A stretch of 64,000 bases of DNA from Craspedostauros australis (Eukaryota > Bacillariophyta > Bacillariophyceae > Mastogloiales > Achnanthaceae). The position numbers and the translations under genes were made by a program. Below, one piece after another: positions 55,921 through 64,000 of this stretch (within the stretch, counting starts at the first letter, position 1; each line of letters begins with the position of its first letter). The stretch is taken from the NCBI GenBank assembly GCA_026770025.1, contig JAMXDE010000016.1, forward strand, positions 186,001 through 250,000, written 5' to 3'. Below the pieces are notes generated by a model. It ran no database searches. It was not told the origin of the DNA and saw nothing but the letters and a program-made list of their open reading frames with translations.

Positions 55921-58900
55921 ATGGCTTCCGCGAAAACTCCACCTCGCGCCAAGAATGCAAAGACCGAACGCAACGGGGACAGCGCTGCCGCATCAAGAGC
56001 TTCATCCATGAGCACCAATGCGAGGTTCGGCGTTGCGGCGATGCTCATCGCGACTCAGATCACAGCCGCGTACGCAAACGCGCAGGCACAAGCCAACGCA
56101 CAGGAAGCGCCATCATTCGCGGCCGAGATGGCCGCTGCAGGAGGATCGACGAGCATGGCAACGAGCATGACAACGAGCAGACAAGCGAACAGAGCGATGG
56201 AAGGCACCCAAGGTTCTGAAGATGACATCGAAGAGGTCACAGTCAACAGTATTGCGAACACAACGAGGTCCCAGGAACTAGAGGCCGTTGACAAGCAGAA
56301 GCAGGATTGCCTCGACGCTCTGTTCTTTGCCGACAGAAATGGAGACCGCAAGATGGTGGAGAGCGACTACGTCACGTTCGTCCAGATCTTGGGACCCGAC
56401 GACTTTGCCAGGGGCATCGAGTTCTTCAGCGAGCTCCCCAGTGGCCTCAGAAACAACTTCGAGCTCCTGTCATGTCTGTGTCTGTCGTATGACGGCCTTG
56501 GCTGTTGCGGTTCCGGAGTGCGCTTTATCTCCAACCTCGGAGCCTTTCCGGGAGAAGTCCGGACGAGGGACCAGGACAACTACTTGGACACCGTCTGCGA
56601 GCTGTCGCAGGCTTCGGTCAACTTGGCAGCCAATTCCCCGGCGCCCACGATGCACCCGAGCACGTCGCCCACATCGGCACCAACGGGCGCCCCAACCAGC
56701 GCACCAACCGCGCAGCCAACCCTGGTGCCCACCTCAGCTCCGTCCTCCATGGCTTCTGACGCCCCAACTGCGCCTCCAACCAGCGCCCCAACAGCAACGA
56801 GAACCGGATCCCCCACAGATACGCCAACGAGTGTCCCTACGTCCCTGCCCACCTCATCGCCGACGGCTGCCGCGTCCGATCTTCCCACCGTCCTGGAGAG
56901 TGCAGCACCAACATCGGCACCGTCATCGGTTCCATCCCATCGACCATCGTCTCTTGGATCGGCACCTCCAACAACCACGAGCAGTCCGACGGCAACGCCA
57001 ACGGGATCGCCTTCGGAAACCCCATCGAGCCAACCGACCGGATCACCCAGCGCGTCGCCTTCCGTTGCACCATCATCGACGCCCACATCGTCGCCAACGA
57101 TCACGGCGTCAGTGTCGCCAACCGAATCCAGCATGCCGACTGCAACTCCATCGGAACCGCCGAGCTCCAACCCGACGCTGACAGCACAGCCCACGAATCA
57201 ACCGTCAGAATCGCCATCGGCGCAGCCAACAACGACACCGGGACCAACGCAAGTGCCGACAGAACTTCCGCCTGATGCCATTGCCTCGGTTAAATTCTTG
57301 ATCTCGTTGGAGAATGGAACGACGCAAACGTACACGAGAAACCAGTACATTCCAGACATCGAAGCAAGTCTGGATCAGTACGCAGCAGATCTCACTAATG
57401 CTCTCAACGAAGGCAGCAGCCGACGTCGCCTGCAGGTGACGGTGGAGCAGTCTTCTGTCAGTGGTGTCGTCCGACAGGGTAAGTGCGAGCGTGCTATCAA
57501 CGTGCTACCAACGTGCTTCCCTTCTTGAATCGAGGCTGGATTGTGTGTGAGCGCCTTCTCTGCGTCTGATTGTATCACCGTGTCAAGCATCAGCCGTGAT
57601 ATGTACGAGTACGCACATGCCCTGCGTCGTCGGAACATGGTGGCTTGTGAACGTGCCACTTTTCAATCATGATCAAGCACTTCGCCACGCGCGTCCTCTC
57701 ACACCCACCTACATGGAAACCACACCTTGGCGACTCCCTCATACTTGTGCACGTGCACACCACATATGACACAACAGACTGCCCGGAATCAATTTCAGAG
57801 AACGATAGCTGCGAGGAGGTGTCGGCATCGATTGGGATTTCCGTCACGGATGAAGACGCAGCAGCGACCCAGACAACCATGGAGAAGGGAGCGACCGAAG
57901 CGGTCAACAGCGGCGATATGCAAACCATCTTGCTGGGAATCAACCCTAACACTCCAATCAGAATCCTCGATGAATCTGCCTTTAGCGGAGGCACGAACCG
58001 GTCGACGGGAACTGGCAATTCCTCAGAGCCCATCGGTGCTGGTCCAATTGTTGGCTTCGTTGCTGCCGGATTGCTGCTGGTGGGTTTGGTGTCCTTCTTC
58101 CTTGTACGCCGCGGAACCCAGGACGTCAGCAGCGAGAGCTACGAGGACAAGAGATCTTACGAACTAGCCGAGGAGGATCATCTTGCCCTCGAAACCTCGG
58201 AGGGACCCATCCATATGATGGACACCGGCACATCCGACGAGGAACAAGGCATTTCGACGCCGGAGCCATCATCTCCGGACAGAACCTACATGACGCCTGG
58301 CAGCACAGGAAACGTATCGCGCATCTCGGCTGCCGCGATCGCTACCGGCGCAGCCGGACGGTATAACGACCACGAGTCAGCCTCAGCGGGGTCCTCCGGA
58401 TGGTCCTCGCGAGATGGACTTTCCTCCGTCGATGAAAGCAGCCACACGAGCGACGACGTGGAGAACATGCTGAGAGACGCAGATTCGAAGCGTGGCGGAA
58501 CCACGCAAGCTAGAATGCTCGCTGCCTCGTCCCTCCCAACTGAGTACGCCAACCGCAGCATGAGCTCAGCATCTCGCAGCGGCGATGAGGAGGATGGCGA
58601 CGAGATTGCTACCGCCTTCTCCGAACTCGACCAGGCCATGCACCGTGGAGATTGGGCGGCCGTCGGCGTCACTGCGGCGCTGCTGGCATCGAGATCCACC
58701 GAGTCCATGTCATCTGGTGGCGGATACTCAACCGATTCCCCCGTCAAATCCAAGGTCATTGACGCCAACAGGGCGGCCGAGCTCGATCGCCTCGTGGCAG
58801 CAGGTGATTGGGAGGCCGTCGTTTCCGCGGCGGCTCGATTTGATGCGGAGGAGAATCGAACGAATCTGCTGAGCTCCCACGCGGCGAATGCATCGCAATC

Positions 58901-60130
58901 GTCCGTGTCTGTCGGGTCGGGCTCAGGCGTCGAATCGACGGGATCGGGCACAGTGCCCTCAACGTCGTTCGCCGGGACGTCTATCGCAGGCAGCACCCTC
59001 AATACGAACGATTCACGGGGAACCACCGACTCGAAGGCCAAGCGCCGATCCGAGTATCGCGCCGAAATCACCACGCTTGTCAAACGTGTCGTGCCGGAGG
59101 AAGTCGACAACATCGACGAGATGATGGTCCAGTTCAAGGGCCGCGAGGAGGAATTGTTAGAGACGCTGAGAACGATGCATGAGCGCGAGGTTGCAAAGAG
59201 AGCTCGGCTTGCAGGACACAAACAGGCCAAGCGCGCCGCACGATCCGCGATAGAAGACAAGACCGATCCTGTCAACCCAAGCTCAAGCAGTGGTACGGTC
59301 GCATCCATGGCCTCTTCCATCAACAGCAGCTCTGTCGCCTTCGTTCCTGCGGACGGGCAGGACGAGCGCAGGGCAGGTGACCGCAGCGCAACCAACGACA
59401 GCACAATCTCGAGCAGATATGCTGCGCCGATCGATGCTGGTGACTGGGATACCGGTGCTGCAGGCGTCGCCAGAATCGAGAACGACGCTGGCTTCAGCAG
59501 CGAAGACAACTCCAATTCCACAGGATCGAGCACGACAGAACCGGACGCTGGCAATGATGGAGGATGGGCAGGAGCTGTGAAGAAGCCCGAGGCGGACAAG
59601 GAAGAGACTGTGGACGAGAAGAGAGCAAGACGCCTCAAGAGACTGCAGGAGGAAGAGGAAGCCTTTGCGCAGGCTGATATTTGGAGTGCCATCGCAGAGC
59701 AGACAAAAACTGATACCGAGGATTCAGAGAGTGAGTGTGGTTGCTTGTTGTGTTGTGATGTGCCACGTGCTGTTCATGACACCACATAGTCACAGGATCG
59801 TCTTTTGTGCCATATCCCAATGCCAGTGCCAAACTCTATTCATTCTTGCCTTTGTGTGACTAACAATGTTGATCTTGGACTGATCACTTTTCTACATTTT
59901 CCTCTTGTCGACTTGGACTTGTAATTGCCAATGTCATTTGATGCTCCTCCCATTCGCCGTCCCTTTCGTATTCCATAGACGCCGGAGCCAGCAACGCTGC
60001 TACATGGGCCATCGATCGCAGTTTGAGCGCACTCGTGCAAGCAGAAGGCACGGGCCAATTGAGAGATTCCTTCTCCCGAAGTCGACCTCCATCAGAGAAG
60101 CGAGGAAGTAACCATGAAGACGAAGTGTAA
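55921..60130 (+). CDS. PT-rich single-pass membrane protein with EF-hand-like loop, paralogue 1 (3 exons)
   Basis: Exons 55921-57478, 57778-59730 and 59979-60130 encode 1220 aa. Donors (GTAAGT, GTGAGT) and acceptors (ACAG, CATAG) fit the codon phase, and the last exon ends in TAA. Order: hydrophobic N-terminal segment FGVAAMLIATQITAAYANA, probably signal peptide or anchor; an EF-hand-like loop DRNGDRKMVESD (138-149); a Cys-containing globular part; a PT/SAPT-rich mucin-like stalk (about 241-450), as in diatom adhesion or cell-surface proteins; a short domain (520-605); a transmembrane helix (about 606-632); and a long cytoplasmic Ser-rich tail with a repeated GDWEAVV motif. Near residues 946-991 is a helical module starting AEITTLVKRVVPEE and ending FKGREEELLETLRTM. 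Function is unknown; a surface or frustule-associated receptor role is inferred. The neighbouring gene is a paralogue. Confidence 0.82.
57479..57777 (+). other. Intron 1 of PT-rich protein 1
   Basis: 299 nt, GTAAGT donor, ACAG acceptor, phase 1. Confidence 0.75.
59731..59978 (+). other. Intron 2 of PT-rich protein 1
   Basis: 248 nt, GTGAGT donor, CATAG acceptor. The joined frame reads on to a TAA at 60128-60130. Confidence 0.75.
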
Positions 60131-61273
60131 AGTCCAACCAATTGGATGCGCGGCGCACGACTTCAACGTGCTTGTCTTCGGTCAACTGTGGCCGTTCCTT
60201 AATGTCTAGAGTACCATCAGCACTGCACAATCAAGATGAACTGCTGTACGACTGTATGAGTATGTCGTTTTTAGAATGTTCTGCCGACACGAGTGCCATG
60301 CCCTGCCGAATTGAAGAGCCAGGTTGATCCTGCTACTCACTGAAGTGCGAACCAAGCCAAACGCACGGAGTGGAGTGCTCCGCCGTACGTGCACACCCGT
60401 ATGAGTGGGGACTCCCTTCTGTTCGCACGAGCACGAGTAGTCCGCCGCCTTTCGCTGTTTGAGACTTGCTCTGATACGAGTACGTGCAGTCGTATCGCGG
60501 TGAAAGTTTCAATCATGTCTTGCTCCGTCGCCGCCGCTGCCACCGTGGCCGTGACCGTCATCGTTGTTCACTTGTGCAAGTATAATACGATGCAGACGCT
60601 TTGCGCGTGTTGCGTGTTTTGTGTTGCGTGTGTTCTGTCTTGGGTGAGTTGATTCGTTCAGTTGTCGATCGCGCGATGATTTTGTGATGTGATGGCTTCG
60701 TTGTTTGGTCGTGCGGGAAATTGTGGCGCCAATGGACAGGTGCGACACGTTGCACATGAGCAGGCGCAGACGGCTGTCTCGAAACGTGACGAAATGCGCA
60801 GGTGCAACCCACGATTTGTGTGGCGACTCGGAATGGATCTGCGCGGCTCCTGGTGGCCCCTGCTTTTTGGGGGCCAAGACCTCGTTGTGCACAACACGGG
60901 TCGCCATCTCCATTCACAACAACACGATCGTCGTGCCACAACCCCATTCTCCCGAAGTGAGAGACGACGACGACATCAATCGCTACGGCACTCCTTCATA
61001 GAATATATTACAAGCCCACTGCATCACAGCACTGTGCATCAAATTGCATTGCATCGCGCTGAGCTGCATCCAGGAAGGGGCTCTGCGATACTCCATCAGG
61101 ACAGTCCCCACCTTTGGATACGGTTGCGCGCAAAAGGCGAAGGCTCGTGCTGGTATAATAGATCGTACCACACCAATACTCGTACGAGCGAAGCGTTCGT
61201 GTGGTTGGCCTCCCACACACGGATACGAGTGCGCAGAGACAAAAGAGAACCGCAACAGCGCTCGCAAGAAATC
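60131..61273. other. Intergenic between the two paralogues
   Basis: 1.1 kb without a supported gene. Presumed 3' end of the first and promoter of the second. Confidence 0.4.
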
Positions 61274-64000
61274 ATGCTGCTTGCGCAGTGTTGGCGCACA
61301 GCGTGGATGACGATGGGGATCCTCATCGTGACATCGTCCACCATCGCCGGCGCACGCGGGACAATCCACGATGCAAGATATCCAGCACGGCGCATGGACA
61401 CCTCTGACATCGATGCATGTCACCAGGCTCTCGTGGACGCCGACGCCGATGCTAACTTCCTCATCGATCGTGAGGAGTACGTCACGTTCGTCACTCTGTT
61501 GGGCGACGATGACATCCTCGTCAACTCCACGATGTTCGATCAGCTTCCTGGAGTTCTGCGTGATAACTTCCGGTTGGTGGGATGCCTCTGCGATACATGC
61601 TGCCTCAATGGCTCGGAATCGCCGCAGGTCATCGACATCAAGGCGCTGCTTCCTGAAGAACAAGAAACCGATGGGACTCTGCTATCCTACCTCAACGACG
61701 TCTGCGTGTTGGCGGAAGAATCGTTGGAGGAGTACAGCGATTCAATCGAGGATGGTGGAGGCGATACGAATTCGACGCAGACGGCGCAGCCAACAGCGGC
61801 TCCCAACAATTCATCGTCGCTCTTTCCATCCCAAATATCGTTGAACACGACAACGATGGCACCATCACTCATGCCATCATCCGCGCCATCTGAAGCACCA
61901 TCAAATAGTGAATCTTCTCTGCCGAGCGCAATCCCCACCGCATTTGAGAGTGACCCACCGAGCCTGCATCCCATGGCGTTGCAATCTGCGAAGCCGACCG
62001 ATACGCCGTCGCCACCGCCACCTCCTGAGGCAGCAGGGCCGACAAATGCTCCGACGCACCAGGTTGATCTGCAGGTGCAGATTGAATACACAATACAACT
62101 GGCAGAAAACACGGCACCCGCGGATATTCAGATATCGAATTTGATCGATGCGATGGACGACCTCGCAACCGATGTTGTCAATGAGGTCGTCTTCACCAGG
62201 CCATCAGAAAGTCGTATGCGCGTGCGCAATCGTCATTTGGCCGTGCTGGTGGATTTGCCGACGGAATTGGTCGCGGCCGATGGGAGCCCTGCGACCACCA
62301 TCCAGGATGCTTCGGAACAGGTGGACTGTCCGACATCCGCATCTGGAACAACGTCCTCGACGACATTGCAATGTCAAAATGTGACCGCCTTGATTGGCTT
62401 GATTCTCGATGACGAACGGCCGCAGGTCGCGAAGGCGCTCTACGAATCTGCCATGAACGCAGCGATGGCCAATGGGAGATTTCAGGAAGTTCTGGAGGAA
62501 GTCAACGCGACCATTCCTGTCCTGGTCGTAACTGCCGTACCGTCCAGCGCCCCGCAGACGGATTCAGCTGACGAACCATCTAGCGACTCATCCGACGGTA
62601 TATCGTTCGGCGTGATCATCGGAATCATCGCGGGCGTGCTCATCATCATCCTCGCGATCCTTGCCATCTTCAAGCTCAAACCGAAGCAAACCGATGAAGG
62701 ATACAACGACCTCGAAGTGGCCCAACCGCAGGAAGACAATTTCTTCTCACTGCAGGATGGACTCGAATTCCAGCGCAAGGATGATGACGACGTCGCGAAA
62801 ATGGCCGTCACACCTGTGAAAAGCCCGACCACATCCTTTCGTTCGCATCAGAGCCGTTCCGACGATCCTCGTCTCACGCGTGTGTCTGACACGGGAAGCA
62901 TATACTCGGACATGCACCCGGCGTCGACCGACTCCATTGAGGTCACCGGGATGGATGCGACGGATGGTGTCATCGTTGGCATGAATCGCACTTCGTTGTA
63001 CGCCTCGGGCCGCAGCCCCGATAACCAGCAAATCGAGATCCAGAACATGGTGGAGTTGGAGACCGCATTGGCGGACGGCGATTGGGGTGCCGTCGGGCAT
63101 TCAGCGCAGTACCTTGCCACGCAGGAGCATATCATGGATTCGGATTCTTCGTACTCGTCGTACAGTCAGGTGTCGTCCTTGAGAGGCGGCTCGTGGCGCA
63201 AGCAGTTGGATTTCGACAAGGTCGACGAACTCGATCGTTTGATCGAAGATGGCAATTGGGAAGGGATCGTGGCCGCTGCTGCCAGGTTCGACGATCAAAG
63301 CATCCGGTCGATCAGAACGGGCATGGACACGGCGGATGGGCTGTCGGTGGATTCCAGATTATCATACGCGGATTCCAGAATGTCGCAGACGGATTCCAAC
63401 GTCGAACCCGCAGCCTCCATCGACAATGAATCCGGCAGAACGACACCATCTACGCTCTTTTCTGATTCAGCAGCCAACACGGGCGATACTTCCGTCACAG
63501 CAAGCACCACGCCGACAGTGAAAAGGAGCCGCGAAGAGATTCGAAAGGAGGTTGTAGATCTCGTGACGAAGGTCGTGCCGGACGAAGCAAGCCACATCGA
63601 TGAGATGATGCTCGAGTTCAAAGGCAAGGAGGAGCAGCTGGTGGAAGCCCTCCGAGGCATGCAGGAGCGTCAGCTGACCCGTAAAGCACAGGATACTACC
63701 AATCAAATCGCCAAGATGGAGGCCCGCAATCAATCCACCTTGGCCCGAGCGCAACGAGAAAAAGAGTCCTCTACGATACTTCCGACCCAGCAGCAGCAAC
63801 AGCAGACTTTGTCAAGTCGAGACTCCGCGCTTTCCCCGCCTCACGTTGGAGGTGCTCAGCAGACCCAACTGCGGGGAGATGCCTTGCTCGGACCTGATGC
63901 TGCCAATCAATCCATGGAATCTGATGATGTGCTGGACACCAGCAATACCGCTAGCACAGACATAGGTGGTCAACCGGATGAAGGAGGGCAGGATGTAGGG
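61274..64000 (+). CDS. PT-rich single-pass membrane protein with EF-hand-like loop, paralogue 2 (3' partial)
   Basis: At least 909 aa, open from ATG 61274 to the window edge without a stop. The signal peptide is MLLAQCWRTAWMTMGILIVT, followed by small residues. An EF-hand loop DADANFLIDREE is at 57-68 and is followed by the same EYVTFV as in paralogue 1. A Cys-rich globular part, then a short PT/AP-rich stalk with PPPPP, an extracellular domain (about 260-440) with several Cys, a transmembrane helix IIGIIAGVLIIILAILAIF (about 443-469), a Ser-rich tail, the motif LADGDWGAVG and EDGNWEGIVAAAARF, and the shared module (about 749-796) reading EVVDLVTKVVPDEA and then FKGKEEQLVEALRGM. A Gln run follows. 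Tandem arrangement with paralogue 1 suggests duplication. Role unknown. Confidence 0.8.
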   Translation, partial: MLLAQCWRTAWMTMGILIVTSSTIAGARGTIHDARYPARRMDTSDIDACHQALVDADADANFLIDREEYVTFVTLLGDDDILVNSTMFDQLPGVLRDNFRLVGCLCDTCCLNGSESPQVIDIKALLPEEQETDGTLLSYLNDVCVLAEESLEEYSDSIEDGGGDTNSTQTAQPTAAPNNSSSLFPSQISLNTTTMAPSLMPSSAPSEAPSNSESSLPSAIPTAFESDPPSLHPMALQSAKPTDTPSPPPPPEAAGPTNAPTHQVDLQVQIEYTIQLAENTAPADIQISNLIDAMDDLATDVVNEVVFTRPSESRMRVRNRHLAVLVDLPTELVAADGSPATTIQDASEQVDCPTSASGTTSSTTLQCQNVTALIGLILDDERPQVAKALYESAMNAAMANGRFQEVLEEVNATIPVLVVTAVPSSAPQTDSADEPSSDSSDGISFGVIIGIIAGVLIIILAILAIFKLKPKQTDEGYNDLEVAQPQEDNFFSLQDGLEFQRKDDDDVAKMAVTPVKSPTTSFRSHQSRSDDPRLTRVSDTGSIYSDMHPASTDSIEVTGMDATDGVIVGMNRTSLYASGRSPDNQQIEIQNMVELETALADGDWGAVGHSAQYLATQEHIMDSDSSYSSYSQVSSLRGGSWRKQLDFDKVDELDRLIEDGNWEGIVAAAARFDDQSIRSIRTGMDTADGLSVDSRLSYADSRMSQTDSNVEPAASIDNESGRTTPSTLFSDSAANTGDTSVTASTTPTVKRSREEIRKEVVDLVTKVVPDEASHIDEMMLEFKGKEEQLVEALRGMQERQLTRKAQDTTNQIAKMEARNQSTLARAQREKESSTILPTQQQQQQTLSSRDSALSPPHVGGAQQTQLRGDALLGPDAANQSMESDDVLDTSNTASTDIGGQPDEGGQDVG

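Noticed and set aside
58286-59692. 468-aa minus-strand frame
   Set aside because: Antisense to the Ser-rich tail of PT-rich protein 1; composition follows the sense strand.

Overview
This is nuclear DNA of a diatom. The strongest signs are a recognisable but broken silicic-acid (silicon) transporter gene, a helicase whose N-terminus looks like a diatom bipartite plastid presequence, Pro-Ser-Thr (PTSAP-type) mucin-like surface proteins, and short GT-AG introns of about 90-430 nt. Species cannot be named from the sequence alone.

Layout. 1-8 kb: a TAZ zinc-finger protein with a very long Pro/Ala/Gln tail, a single-exon VPS54 (GARP tethering complex) and a convergent Nudix hydrolase. 8.6-16.85 kb: tRNA-Gly(TCC), then an inverted pair of intron-containing tRNA-Met(CAT) genes. 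The left arm of that pair is split by a complete PIF/Harbinger DNA transposon (9667-15869) with a spliced DDE transposase and a divergent 679-aa companion gene. 19-28 kb: an ankyrin-repeat protein with recent internal 204-bp duplications, the silicon-transporter pseudogene, and a large STAND-type ATPase resembling the middle of bacterial three-module kinase/ATPase/histidine-kinase proteins. 29-39.2 kb: a transposon graveyard with decayed Harbinger-like transposases, a 4.7-kb element with about 190-bp terminal inverted repeats built of 28-nt palindromes, and an inverted pair of tRNA-Gly(TCC) genes. 39.8-54 kb: housekeeping genes, namely a plastid-type DEAD-box helicase, mitochondrial ClpB/Hsp78, tRNA-Asn(GTT), a hypothetical protein, mitochondrial ATAD3 and phosphomevalonate kinase. 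55.9-64 kb: two tandem paralogous membrane proteins (EF-hand-like loop, PT-rich stalk, one transmembrane helix, long cytoplasmic tail ending in a shared helical module). The second runs off the window.

The host genes are dispersed single genes, not operons. Several were assembled here from separate frames by matching GT-AG junctions that preserve codon phase (TAZ protein, Harbinger genes, helicase, ClpB, ATAD3, PT-rich protein 1). The most unusual items are the silicon-transporter pseudogene, the tRNA inverted pairs (one with a reconstructable empty transposon site), the palindrome-ended 4.7-kb element, and the paralogous surface-protein pair.
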